In this document: positions 1 to 10,994 of the stretch, piece by piece
How positions within the stretch are numbered: position 1 is the stretch's first letter
How the letters are laid out: every line of letters begins with the position of its first letter
Assembly (NCBI RefSeq): GCF_024323335.1
Contig: NC_066581.1
Location: 178,305,330-178,369,329 of the forward strand
DNA length: 64,000 nucleotides
Direction of reading: 5' to 3'
From: Lathyrus oleraceus
Taxonomy: Eukaryota > Streptophyta > Magnoliopsida > Fabales > Fabaceae
Position numbers and translations under genes: made by a program
Notes under the pieces: model-generated
What the model saw: the letters and a program-made list of their open reading frames with translations, nothing else
Told to the model about the DNA's origin: nothing
Database searches by the model: none

Positions 1-937
1 TTTATTGACGTTAAGCTTACCCATAACTTGATGGTCATGAATTTACCGCTGTAGAAATTAAGTGGCGAATCTACTGAGGAGTAGTCCTCAGTGGGTTTAG
101 CCTAATTTTTTTTATGTGTATATATTTGTATATTTGATGTTTGTATACTTGTTTGTGTGATATAATCTGTCTGTTGTTCTTGGTGATATCTGAGTGGTGA
201 GATAAGTTCTAACCTAAACTTGAGTGCAATTGAGATAGGAGGATGGTATAGTCATGTTCAACTTATGTGGATTAGTCCTTAACAAGTTGGCTTGAGACCC
301 ATCTACTCAATGGAGACCCTTTTGGAGTTACTGATGTCACACAAGTTATTTGTGGATAGGCATTACTTTCTCTGATTTGGGGTCTGAGAAGCTGAGGACT
401 GTAAAACATTTAACCCAACTTGGCCTATTTAGGACGTAGTGCAAAGACTGTTCAAGTGTAGACCTGATAATAGTTGTTACGTGACAGTACACTCAGATGA
501 GTTTCTCTTGAGAATATTATGGGTTGATGAGTCAGTCATCCTAACCTATAATATCCGATAGATGGGATCAAGACTCTGGGAACTTCTTAGAACATGAGCT
601 ACAAATTTTTATCCTTAGTACACTCCTTTGAGATGGTTCTTAACCTGACTCCATGCTCGTGATACATAACAAACCCTTTGATTCTCGGTTGATCTAATCA
701 AGTCTCCTCAATATCAATGGAACTTGGGTATTGATAAGGTGAAAACCATAATCCACCAAAATGGATGATTGATCTTGATGATGACCTGATCCATCCCTTG
801 ACCTTTGTTTGTGTTTGCCTTGTGTGTGATCCCTTGTTTGTGATTGTTGTATTCATTCATACATACACATCATAACATTCATCACAGAAAAATAAATGTC
901 AAGGAACTGAGGTCTCATTTGCAAATATTTTCAGGCT
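1..937 (+). other. Ogre A leader (5' UTR before ORF1)
   Basis: No ORF of any size is seen. The stretch is AT-rich text leading straight into the ORF1 start codon at 938 and should be the untranslated leader between 5' LTR and ORF1, which is long in Ogre elements. The LTR boundary and primer-binding site are not in the window. The assignment comes from position, not from recognisable motifs. Confidence 0.5.
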
Positions 938-1468
938 ATGGATTATGGACGAAGGAAAACTAAGAAGTACAGTTTCAGATGTCCGTATTTGAAAGAGCTA
1001 AGGAAGTTTTCATCCTTTGTACTAGATCCATTGGACTTCAAGCAACGTTATGGGAAGCTTTTGTCCGTGTTATCTACTGATGTGGTTGAAGGACTTCTGA
1101 GCGTTTTGGTTCAGTTTTATGATCCTCTCTACCGGTGTTTCACTTTTCCAGATTATCAGCTTGTGCCCATGTTTGAGGAGTATGCCCATCTTTTGGGAAT
1201 ACCTATATTTGACAAAGTACCTTTCAGTGGATTAGAGGAGATTCCCAGATATCATGTCATAGATGAAGCTCTTCATCTAAAGAAATACGAGATTGATGCT
1301 AATTTGGTGAAGAAAGGAGGTATTCTTGGGTTGACTTCTGAGTTCGTCATTGGAAAAACTACTGTCTTTTCTCAAGCTGGTAGAATTGATGCTTTTGAAG
1401 CCATCTTTGTATTGCTCATCTATGGTCTAGCTTTGTTCCCTAACACTGACGGTTTTGTCGATATTAAC
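938..1468 (+). pseudogene. Ogre ORF1 N-terminal fragment (DUF7745-like plant retroelement protein)
   Basis: An ATG at 938 opens 177 codons of ORF1 before an LTR insertion at 1469. The frame then runs six codons into the LTR to a TAG at 1484-1486. The fragment carries the block with QFYDP, RCF.FPDYQL and EEYAHLLGIP, which recurs in the ORF1 copy at 37835-39370 (QFYDP, RCFVFPDYLL). As I recall, this domain is catalogued as DUF7745 and annotated widely in legume and cotton genomes. Its function is unknown. ORF1 in Ogre lies before gag and is not part of the usual gag-pol set. The remaining C-terminal two-thirds is missing here because the sequence to the right of the inserted LTR is integrase, not ORF1. 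Confidence 0.75.
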
Positions 1469-2512
1469 TGTTGGTGTAAGCCCTAGAGGCCAATACTTTT
1501 GGTACTTGTATCGAATTGTTTATTAATACTAAAAGGCTTTTTCTTTATTATGTTTGTTTAATAAAGTCCCTGGAATAGATAGTCCATTTAATGTATCAAG
1601 TGTGACTTAATCATGAGATCACATTAAACATAAGGACACTATTCTTAAAGTATCCGTAGTCGAGCTTTATTGTGAAGTGGGATAACATTAAAGCATGAAG
1701 ACTATTATGTTTATAGACTGATGATCACATCTCATGGATCATGGATAAGGAGTTATCAAGTCTCAAACATAGGTATGAATATTAAGAGTAATATTTATAC
1801 TGGATTGACCCGCTATGAGAATACTATATAGAATGTTATGCAAAGTGTCATAAGTTATTCTCATGGTGATAATGGTGTATACCACCCTTCGACCTGGAAC
1901 CACTATGGACCCTAGATGTAGAGTCGAGTGCCTTATTGCTGATCAAACGTTGTCCGTAACTGGATGACCATAAAGACAATTGATGGGTACTCCACGAAGC
2001 ATGCTAAGGGACATGAGTGACCTAGATGGAATTTGCCTATCCTGCGTATCAGGATAAATGTCTATGGGCCCAATATTGAACTGGATAAGGATGACACAGT
2101 CTATGCCTTGTGTTCAATATATACATAAGGGCAAAAGGGTAATTATACACATAATTATTATCACAGAAGGATTTGTCAGATCACATGACATTTTCGTGTC
2201 TTGGGTAGCAGTGATGTGTTGCTAGATACCGCTCACTGTTTATTATGTTAAATACGTGATTTAATATAATTGCCAATGCCGCGAAAACCTATAGGGCCAC
2301 ACACAAAGAACGAATTGATGAGAGATAGAGTAATTAAGGAATACTGTAATGTACGATACCCTTAAGTGAATTATAGAACATCGTAAGGTACGGTGTACTT
2401 AAGTAGAATACGAAATATGGTAAGGTACCACACGCTTAAGTGATTTTGGCATATTATAAGATATGAGCCATATACACTTGAGTGGACTTTTTAGCTTGCA
2501 GCCCACACAAGT

Positions 2513-2530
2513 GGTTCTATAAATAGAACC
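2513..2530 (+). promoter_or_regulatory. TATA box inside an inverted repeat (LTR copy 1)
   Basis: GGTTCTATAAATAGAACC: arms GGTTCTAT and ATAGAACC around AA, with the TATAAATA core at the centre. The arms extend outward with CACAAG/CTTGTG around one unpaired T. The same element is at 42872-42889 in copy 2. It is the likely LTR promoter core by sequence and position; transcription is not shown. Confidence 0.6.
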
Positions 2531-2566
2531 CTTGTGTAGAAGCATTGTTACACTTGGAATTTCGTT

Positions 2567-2588
2567 TCTCTCTCTCTCTCTCTCTCTC
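2567..2588 (+). repeat. (TC)11 microsatellite
   Basis: Eleven TC units about 45 bases downstream of the TATA box, probably in the transcribed leader. Copy 2 has a shorter, interrupted version near 42935-42955, so the tract is length-variable. Confidence 0.85.
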
Positions 2589-2765
2589 ACTCACTCAAAG
2601 CCTTCATTCATAGCAGCTAGCACTGAGATTGAAGGAATCCGTTCGTGTGGACTGAGTAGAGGCGTTGTCATCGTTCAACGTTCATGATCGCCACAAGAGG
2701 TAACAATTCTATCACTGATCATGCCCATTCGTAAGGATCATTAAAGGAGAAATTTTAAATTCCGT

Positions 2766-3565
2766 CGTTTCATTCTGGTGGCCATTAATTACTTCACAAA
2801 GTAGGTTGAAGTGGCATCGTATGCAAAAGTAACCAAACAAGTTGTTGTGAGGTCTATCAAGAATCAGAGTATATGTCGTTATGGTGTGCCAAGTAAGGTC
2901 ATTACTGATAATGGATCAAACTTGAAGAATAATATGGTGGAAGCTCTTTGCAAAGACTTCAAGACAACACATCATAGTTCTTCTCCCTACAGACCCAAGT
3001 TGAATGGGGCTGTTGAAGCTGCAAATAAGAATATTAAGAAGATCATTTAGAAAATGGTTGTGACGTACAAAGATTGGCATGGGATGCTCCCGTTTGCTTT
3101 GCATGGGTACCGTACATCTGTCTGCACTTCAAATTGGGAAACCCCTTTCTCTCTTGTTTATGGTATGGAAGCTGTGCTCCCAGTAGAGGTTGAGATCTCG
3201 TCATTGCGTGTCTTGATGGAAGCCAAGTGACAGAAGTTGAATGGTGCCAAACCGGATATGATAAGTTGAATTTAATTGAAGAGAAGAGATTGACTACCAT
3301 GTGTCATGGTTAGTTGTATCAGCAAAGAATGAAGAAAGCTTTTGATAAGAAGGTCAAGCCGCGTGTGTTCCAAGAAGGTGACCTCGTGCTCAAGAAGATT
3401 TTATCTTTCAAACCTGATGCTAGGGGAAAATAGACTCCTAATTATGAAGGCCCGCATGTTGTTAAGAGATCCTTCTCAGCTGGTACTTTGATTCTTATAA
3501 CTATGGATGATGAAGAGTTCACTCGTCCTATGAATGCTGATGCAATCAAGAAATACTTCGCCTAA
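2766..3565 (+). pseudogene. Ogre A integrase, C-terminal remnant
   Basis: This aligns with integrase of the Ogre C pol from its core onward (compare 58245-59047). It keeps the second catalytic aspartate (ITDNGSN block) and the glutamate (NGAVEAANKN block), then the GPY-type C-terminal region ending KKYFA and TAA at 3563-3565. The first aspartate and the zinc-binding HHCC region are gone. In-frame stops lie at 2802-2804 (TGG to TAG), 3048-3050 and 3311-3313 (CAG to TAG) and 3431-3433 (TGG to TAG), judged against the other copy, and there is a frameshift near 3230. It joins the end of the LTR fragment on its left through a deletion junction. It is dead, but a useful comparator for the mutation spectrum. 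Confidence 0.85.
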
Positions 3566-5327
3566 AAAAGAAAAGAACAAGTTGCTAAGTTCACAACCCG
3601 AAAGGGTGGCTTAGGCATAAATGAGCGTCTCGGTGGATTGAAAACCCAAAAGGGCGATCCAGGCAAAAGTTAGAGACATAAAATAGAAAATTATCCCGGT
3701 AGATTGAGTATCCCACCTTGGGGAAATCTAGGCAAAAATTTGGGATTATGGCAAGTAACTGCATTCGGTTGGTCCTAATCATGGAAGCTATTTTGAGCAG
3801 GTCATTTGGTTCTGATTCATCATTCTCGACCGAAGCCAAGAGCATAATGGATATTGAAGTTGGTAGGGAGACTAGTGATCATTGTATTCAGTGTAGCCCT
3901 TTTCCATGTAAATTACCATTTTCAACTTTGTAAAGATCTATGGAGTCCTATCATTTACAAACTACCATTCTATTAAATAAAGTTGAGCTTTTATCCAATT
4001 ATTTCTACTCTTATTTACTCCTGCTAAATAAGATTGAATTTTTATGATGATAATTTTGAAATAAATTAATGAATAAAATTATTTTTCTTAAAAAATAATA
4101 ATAAAAACAATCACTTTAAGAATGATGAGTTTCAGTAAGGAATGCCAACAACAATCTGAGAACAGGTAAGTCTTGAAGTGCGAAGCCCTGTTGATCTTCC
4201 CTAAGCAATTTGGTTTGGTAACTTTTCCCCAACAGTTCATCATTCATCCCCAACTTGGTTGATAAGTTTCTCCACGAGTAATTTATCATCCTCAGTAGAG
4301 TTGAGCTGATGATCGGTCCCCTTTGCAAATCCATATTCCACAGCTATGGTACTCCTTTTGGTATCCTCCAGTTTGTGACTTTGTAAATTCGGAACCTTTA
4401 TTTCGGTTTCCATTAACATATTTGTGTTGCATAACTTCGGCAATTCATCGGATCCAATTATCTTTTCCTTGGAATTGGTTTATTTCGCAATTTCCGAAGG
4501 GAATTTGATGATTTTTGAAGAATGTGATTATCTTGGTTACAACATCCTCAACATTTTTCTTAGATCTCCATGCAGAGTTTTACCTGTTGTATTCCCCGAC
4601 AGAGTTTATCTTCAGATGTTAAAGGTACCTCGTTCTCGACAATTTTGGATGCTGAGCAGTATTTTGGTTTTGTTTCCCACAAGGTTGTCTACCATTTGAT
4701 GTGGTGTTGACCTAAAATTCCCCGCAGAGTTGACAATTTGGATCCTCAGCAGATATTTTCTCTTCCCTTAGCCGGGGTTGAGTTATTCAGAGCTAGATGG
4801 TTTATTTTCACCATTTTCTCTAGTTGGTGTTTCCTTCTTGTTGAGATTAGCCTAGTATTGCAGGAATGCTTCAAATCTTTGATATTTGTATCCTTTATGT
4901 TGTTTTGTCGGCATAATCATCAAACATATACATATATATTCATGTATATTCATTAGATATTTCATTATGCCTCCTATCACATTTGATTCTTTATTTTGAT
5001 CCCCTGCTTTGGTAATAGAATATACCCATAATAGATTTGGCGTGTCTATCCTCCTTCAATCAATAGTGTCATCCCCCTTAAGCAGAAAGAGTTTAACCTT
5101 TCTCATTCCCCACTGAGTTATTTCCTCGCGGATGATCATTATATCAGTTTACTCCCTAGTTAATTATCTGGATGGAACCAATCCCCTTGAGTTATATCCT
5201 CATTGGGTTGAGTCTCTGTTTGACTGTTTCTTTCTAGTTACTACCTAGATGGATATTTTGGTCCCCTGAGAGTCTTTTACCCAGTAGCTGGTAATATTCT
5301 TCTAAATTTTTGAGTACATTGCTTTTG
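3566..5327 (+). other. Ogre A 3' UTR, first part
   Basis: This gene-free stretch between integrase and the Athila-like insertion starts with a hairpin array (3585-3730). An AT-rich region follows, then CCCC(G/A)CAGAGTT-like phrases (4580-5280) typical of repeat-rich Ogre 3' UTRs. The UTR resumes at 13596. Ogre 3' UTRs are known to be hypervariable and to give rise to satellite repeats. Small ORFs in this stretch have no coding signal and are left out. Confidence 0.65.
3585..3730 (+). other. Hairpin array after the integrase stop (Ogre A)
   Basis: Three consecutive hairpins. A1: CTAAG 3585-3589 pairs CTTAG 3610-3614, inner CCC-GAAA-GGG 3597-3606. A2: TGGATTG 3634-3640 pairs CGATCCA 3655-3661 (one G-U), inner CCC-AAAA-GGG 3645-3654. 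A3: TAGATT 3700-3705 pairs AATCTA 3725-3730, inner CCC/GGG 3712-3722. A2 and A3 are preceded by CGG or CCCGG, and A1-A3 are followed by GGCA(A/T)AA. The same architecture with changed stems lies at 59056-59255. The structure is read by eye; a role in RNA packaging, export or translation is only speculation. Confidence 0.6.
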
Positions 5328-5332
5328 CCTAA

Positions 5333-6132
5333 TGATAACGCGAAAACTTAACGTATTTTTGGCCTTATATGCACTGCTTTTTACTCGATTAACACTATTT
5401 ATTGCATAGTATTTTATGTTTGTTTGCAGGGATTCATCGATTAAAAGGTTTACCGCAAGAAAAATGGGAAATAGAAAAAAGGATAGAAAAAGGCAAGAAA
5501 AGAGAAGAAAATGAACCATCCAATGAGATAATGGGCCACCAAAGCACATGGGCTTGTGGCGCCCATTACCCAAAGGATGTGGCGCCCATTACCCAAAGGA
5601 TGTGGCGCCCGCCACATTGGGCCACAAGGGAGGTGGCGCCCGCCACCAGCCCTTGAAAAGTGGGGTGGCAGTTGCTATAAGAGTGGCGCTCGCCACTCAT
5701 CATGGATTTAGGGTTGTGGCAACCGCCACAACCAAGTCTCCCAACGATTCCTACTTTTTCACCCCGTTTTTAGCCACGGTTTCCACCACTCTTGCTACAT
5801 TGGAGGAACATGGAATGGACAAAAAAGGAGACCAATCAGACACGCATATCTCTCTTCTTCCAGTTTTTAGTCTACGATTTAATTTTTATTCTGCTTTATT
5901 TTTCTTTTAGTTTTTCTAGGCAGTTTCTTACCATTGTAAAAATGATAGTTTCTCCACATCGGGGAATATTACGGTTTATTATTTTTTCACGCATATGAGA
6001 TTTAATTGTAAGAGGTATTCATTGCCAAAGCCTGCCGGAATTATTTAATCGAAGGTTCAAGATTCAATTCCAGTTCTTAAATTTCCATCCAGGTTTATTA
6101 TTGATTACTATTTTATTTATTTATGCCTTACC
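5333..6132 (+). repeat. 5' LTR of the Athila-like element, truncated
   Basis: Aligns with 12090-12866 of the 3' LTR and then stops abruptly at integrase sequence. It is 800 bp against 777 bp in the 3' copy. The 23-bp difference is an extra tandem unit of the GTGGCGCCCATTACCCAAAG phrase (about 5555-5600). Two exact copies of the near-palindrome GTGGCGCCCGCCAC lie at 5602-5615 and 5633-5646. Confidence 0.85.
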
Positions 6133-7432
6133 ATGGTACGCTGACTTCGTCAACTACTTAGCAGCTAGGGTGCTTCCGCCAGACTTGACCTACCAACGAA
6201 AGAAAAAAATTCTTCCACGAGCTTAAACATTATTATTGGGATGAGCCTTTACTTTTCAAGAGAGGCACCGACGATATTTTCCGTCGATGTGTTCTAGAAG
6301 ATGAGGTGGAAAACGTAATTTCCCACTGTCATTCTGCTCCTTATGGAGGACATGCAAGCACCTCGAAGACTTGTGCTAAGATCTTACAAGCCGACCTCTT
6401 TTGGCCCACTTTGTGGAAAGATGCCACATCGAGATCACAAATTGTGACCGGTGTCAACGCACCGACAACATATCTAGACGCGACGAAATGCTGCTTAAAG
6501 GCATTTTGGAAGTAGAAGTCTTCGATGTTTGGGGAATCAATTTTATGGGACCTTTGCCATCTTCTTTTGGTAACAAGTATATCCTTGTTGCGGTTGATTA
6601 TGTATCAAAATGGATTGAGGCCATTGCCTCTCCAACAAACGACACACAAGTGGTAATTAGACTCTTTAAGCGAATAATCTTCCCTAGATTCGGAGTACCG
6701 AGACTTGTCATCAATGATGGTGGCTCACATTTTATTTCAAGTATCTTTGAAAAGCTATTAGTGAAATATGGAGTCCGACACCGCGTAGCAACACCCTATC
6801 ATCCACAGACGAGTGGGCAAGTAGAAGTCTCGAATCGAGAAATCAAATAAATCTTAGAAAAGACAGTTTCCACCTCTAGGAAAGATTGGTCCTCAAAATT
6901 ACCAGAAGCCCTGTGGGCATATAGGACCGCTTATAAGACCCCAATAGGAACCACACCATTTAAACTAGTTTATGGAAAATCATGTCATCTGCCGGTAGTA
7001 CTAGAACATAAAGCATATTGAGCCATTAAGACCCTTAATCTCAATTATACTGCCGCAGACGAGAAAAGAATATTAGATATCCACGAACTAGAAGAACTTA
7101 GGTTAGATGCGTATGAGAATGCCTGAATCTACAAAGAAAGAACAAAAAAATGGCACGACAATCGCATATATAAGGAAATAGTTTAAGGAAGGCGACAAAG
7201 TACTCCTATTTAACTCCTGCCTTAGACTTTTTCCCGGAAAACTTCATTCTAGATGGTCCGGTCCCTTCGAAATTACCAATATCTTTCCGAATGGAGCAAT
7301 AGAGATAAAAGGAAAAACGAGCGAACCATTCATAGTAAATGGCCAACGGCTAAAACATTACCACAATGGTGATAACAACGATTTCATTTCGAATCTTAAG
7401 TTTGCAGAGCCTCACGCTCATTCGAAAGAATA
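6133..7432 (+). pseudogene. Athila-like integrase, degenerate
   Basis: Translation starts in the linker before integrase ([10 protein letters not shown] block), passes the zinc-finger phrases [16 protein letters not shown] and [13 protein letters not shown], then the catalytic core. The first catalytic aspartate has become asparagine (6539-6541, in a WGINFMGP block where Athila normally has D); the second D (VINDGGSHF) and E ([11 protein letters not shown]) remain. Frameshifts lie near 6300-6400 and stops follow at 6848 (TAA after EIK), 7019 (TGA where tryptophan is expected) and later. The conserved C-terminal phrases ([37 protein letters not shown]) are readable to about 7430. Integrase normally joins element DNA to host DNA; this copy is inactive. 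Confidence 0.85.
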
Positions 7433-7679
7433 GAACCTATCCTATTTCTATCGAGCTTACGACAATAAACAAAGCATTTTGTGGGATACAACCCACACTC
7501 TGTCTTTAACTATTTAATTTCATCATGAATTTATAATTATTACTATTGCTTAATTTTCATTTCTTTGTTTTCCTCTTTATTTATTTTTCATAAAGTTAAT
7601 CGGTACATTTCTATATTACTGGCCATTACTAACTAAATGCTACTATCTACTTGATTTTATCTAGCTAGTGACTATCAAA

Positions 7680-8891
7680 ATGCAACAAGTAGATTACATG
7701 GATATAGTCTTCAGAGGCAGAGCTCATAGGAGACATTTTGAGGCTCTAGCTCAAAGAGAAATGACACTAACCTTGTACCCAGATGGACGCTCTATGACCA
7801 AGTTAGGTATAAGAGACAGTGTTACGTTCCTAATTAACCAACTAGGCTGGGACACCTTTGCTATGAAGAGAAAATTTAGTTCCTACAGTAGGTTGACCTT
7901 AGAATTCCTAAGCTCCCTAGTGAACCTTCCAAACCATGGTATTGGACTTAGCAAAGGCCTAATCACCTTTAGGTTGTTTAATATGGATTACCGCTACACC
8001 CACAGAGAAATGGCTGAACTCCTTGATTTCCCTCATGGACCTGATACCTTTACCATCACCCTGGAAGACAGGCTAGTAGACCATCAATTAGATCTCTTCT
8101 GGGGTAGCATCACAGGTAACGACCACCCCGAGCCAGACCTTATGCATTTAGAGAATATCCATAACCCTGCGATTCATTACTTCCATAAGATCCTAGCTCA
8201 CACCTTGTTTGGAAAGGAACAGAACAAAACCTTTGTGTCCAAAGACAAACTTTTCATAATGTACTGCGCATCACAAGCCCGACCTGTTAATGCTGCTACA
8301 TTTATGATAGCAAATATGTACCGTATGGCACAAGAGAACTATGGACCAATCTTAGTAGGAGGTTTAGTAACCATGATAGCAAATGCCATCGGACTGAGAC
8401 AACCACTTATTAGGCTCATCCCTTTAGGTGTAATACGACCAATGAATATCGACTTTTGTTTCAACACCGGTATCATTAGGAACCTAGGTCCAGACGTGTT
8501 TGAGTTTCTAATCAATCACGAAGTAGTACACTTGTTTAGCCTTCCAGATCCTAGGACGAGTGTACATGATATAAACAATTGACTCTATAATTTGGAGGGA
8601 CCACCAGATGCACCACCCTCTCCACCAGAGACACCCCAAATCTACGACTACTATGACAATTATCTCTCTGATGCTGAATCACATGCCCCAGTTATACCTG
8701 CTGCACCTCTCACCGATCATGCTGCTGCCATCGAAGCTGTTCAGACAGATGTCGCCAATCTGAGAGGCGAGCTGAGCACCCTACGCGTGGAATTCCACAA
8801 CTTTATAGATGTAGTGATAGAGAACCTGGATCACATTTACCAACACTTCTACTCATTCGCTCCTCCTACCAGCAGTCTCCATAATGGCTAA
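7680..8891 (+). pseudogene. Athila-type post-pol ORF, copy A (env-position), one internal stop
   Basis: The first ATG is at 7680. The frame is open to 8582 (TGA) and continues in the same frame to TAA at 8889-8891, so one nonsense change splits a roughly 403-codon ORF. The product resembles proteins annotated in plants as Athila ORF1-like (family PF03078, from memory). Recognisable phrases include TLEFLSSL near residue 80, FRLFNMDY and LDFPHG. The C-terminal part is proline-rich and then helical (ANLRGELSTLRVEFHNF). I see no signal peptide or clear membrane segment, so 'envelope' would be a positional name only. A diverged second copy lies downstream at 9598-10994. Function unknown. Confidence 0.7.
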
Positions 8892-9597
8892 TTTATTATA
8901 GAGTTACCGATTTACGGACTTTCATTTTATTTTATTTTCATGTTGGAATTTTATTGTTGTTTAATTTTATACATTGGAATTTATTTAATTATTTCATTTC
9001 CTTTTATTTCAGTAGACAAATTATTTCACCTTTCCCCGCCTACCCGATTCTTTTACTTGTAAATGTTGCGATTAAATTCCATTCAATGTGTCATGTTTTT
9101 CTATTCCCATACACTATATTCATTGGTAAATTAAAAATTGCATGGTTAAAGAAAAAAATAAAAAAATAAAAATAAAAGCACACACATGGGAAACCACACT
9201 GCATGTGGTGCCTGCCACACACAGTTGTGGCGCCCATGTGAGGGTTGTGGCACCCGCCACAGGGCCCTAGTGGCGCCCGCCACACATACCAAAAGTGGCG
9301 TAGTCCACTACACAAGCCTGCACACGCAAGTTGTGTGCTTTGGTCCATTAAACTCACCTTTAAGCAAATGTTCCTTGCATGCAGACAAAGCCTTAATTCC
9401 ACTCAACCAATTTCAAATCTCTTGGACCAAGGCATTGAATATGATTAATGCTATTTATCTACCAATTAATTTTCCAACCACCTTCACCTCTACATAAACC
9501 ACCCATATTACCTCAATAATTCACAACTCTCATTCACATATTTCTCTCCTCTCTTGCTCTATTATCACTATATTACACAAGGGGTGTAAAATCCATT
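8892..9597 (+). promoter_or_regulatory. Spacer between the two Athila ORFs, with LTR-like palindromes and a leader-like CT-rich stretch
   Basis: The first 280 bases are AT-rich and featureless. From 9184 to 9300 the DNA carries the same GTGGCGCCCGCCAC-type phrases as the LTRs (exact at 9270-9283, one change at 9247-9260). From about 9480 to 9590 there is a CT-rich, leader-like run (CATAAACCACCC, then TTTCTCTCCTCTC) ending at the ATG of the second ORF. This would suit an internal promoter for that ORF, copied from LTR material, but that is inference only. Confidence 0.4.
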
Positions 9598-10994
9598 ATG
9601 GCACAGATGAGGGAATATGAAATAGTGTTCAGAAACGGCGAGCCAGGCGAATTACAAGAGGAGATGTACACGTCTCTAAGCGCTAGAAAGATCGAATCGA
9701 CAAGGTATGCCGATGAACACTGTTTATATGCCTTAGGAATTTAAGATAGTGTTAATTATATGCTAGATATTTTAAACTTAAATTATTTTCACTATCTCTC
9801 AAAGACCCCTTATATGCTCAATTAACATTAGAATTCCTAAGCTCATTAATCTTTAGTCCCACACCCAACACAAACTGCTCCAGTGGGACTGTCCAGTTTC
9901 GCTTATTTAACGTCGAATACGCCCTTACATTTTCCCAATTAGTGGACCTGTTACATTTTCCCCATGGGGATGGTTTAGTGAGTGAGGTCCTAGATACTGA
10001 GGGATGGCAACAAGCCTTCCAACCATTTTGGAGGGCAATAACCGATACAGTCACCCATAGTTTTGAGGGAAATAAAGACACTTTAATTCAAAACCCGACT
10101 ATTAGATATTTCCGCCAAATATTGGCATGCACCATTTTCGGCCGAGCGAATACTAACAAGGTGAACGAAAGATAACTCTTCTATTTGTTCTCCACATTTC
10201 TGCCACAAAAGTTGAACACCGTACCTTTTATGCTAGCTCACATGCAGGCCATTGTCCATGCGAGGCGAGCCCCGATTATTTTTGGAGGTTTGATAACCTC
10301 CATAGCCAGAGTCCTCATACTCGAAGAAAAATTCTCCAGGCTAACCCCGCTCCCGCATCATGCCATTGACATTGACATGGCAAGGAGCATGAAACTAGTA
10401 AAACGAAGGAGTGACGATAGATATAATTTAATAATTGCTAATAATGTTTTACAACATATTATCCTCCCAAATCCAAATCGCACAGATGTTCGTAACGAAA
10501 AAAATTATCTTTATCTTAACAATCCAGTGGATAAATAAGTCCTCGCACACATTCCTGAGAATGTAGCTGCTGGAGGGGACACCGATGAGGACCATATTCT
10601 GGAGCAAACTGCTCCTGCTACTGACCCGTGCACCACACACACTTCATTTGAAAATGTTGCAGGTACATCTTCCAGTCAAAGACCAAGAAGAAATGTGGCA
10701 CCATCCACTCTTGATGAGATCTATGCTGAACTGTTGCGGTGAAGAGAGTTAGACGCTCAACGAGATCTACAGATACAAACCATGGGAGCTCAGCAAACTG
10801 AAATGATGCAAATCCTTCTCCAAATGCAGCATGATCATCACGACTATGCCTTCAGGACCGAACAGAACATGTTTGGCTTGATTGATGAAATGGAAACACT
10901 GACAATGCATGTGGAAGATCTCCAGAACTATACGCCACCTCACCAGCCAGGAAACGGTGGACATCCATGTACACGTGGCAGAAGCCGTCAGTAG
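9598..10994 (+). pseudogene. Athila-type post-pol ORF, copy B, degenerate
   Basis: ATG at 9598 begins a second ORF related to copy A: IVFRNGE near the start (A: IVFRGRA), then DSV, LTLEFLSSL, FRLFNVEY and LLHFPHGDG in the same order. It is broken by a TAA near 9740, a frameshift and region of loss near 9780-9830, a TAA after NERG-less NER (10173-10175), a TAA at 10536-10538 and a TGA at 10740-10742 (probably CGA before). The 3' part (SSSQRPRRNV, then a long helical stretch rich in Q, M and H) runs to TAG at 10992-10994. Two related but clearly different ORFs in a row suggest an old duplication or capture. Function unknown. Confidence 0.65.

Larger units (their letters stand above)
1469..2765 (+). 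mobile_element. LTR of an unassigned family, 3'-truncated (copy 1)
   Basis: Begins TGTTGGTGTAAGCCC and matches the complete solo LTR at 41826-43214 over nearly its whole length. Relative to that copy it lacks a roughly 60-bp internal stretch near 2685 and the last 40 to 50 bases, so it has no CA end and no target-site duplication. Ogre ORF1 lies on its left and Ogre integrase on its right, so a deletion with one breakpoint at its 3' end removed the Ogre interior. It contains a TATA box in a palindrome (2513-2530) and a CT microsatellite in the presumed leader. The superfamily is uncertain; a 5-bp duplication in copy 2 and LTR size would fit copia or gypsy. Confidence 0.8.

Noticed and set aside
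2811..3050. Start of a separate small gene at 2811.
   Set aside because: It is an internal part of the integrase remnant between two nonsense codons.
5602..5646. GTGGCGCCCG resembles the primer-binding site for tRNA-Lys used by some retroviruses.
   Set aside because: It lies in the middle of the LTR, occurs many times as half of a near-palindrome, and is not next to an LTR end. The match is chance.
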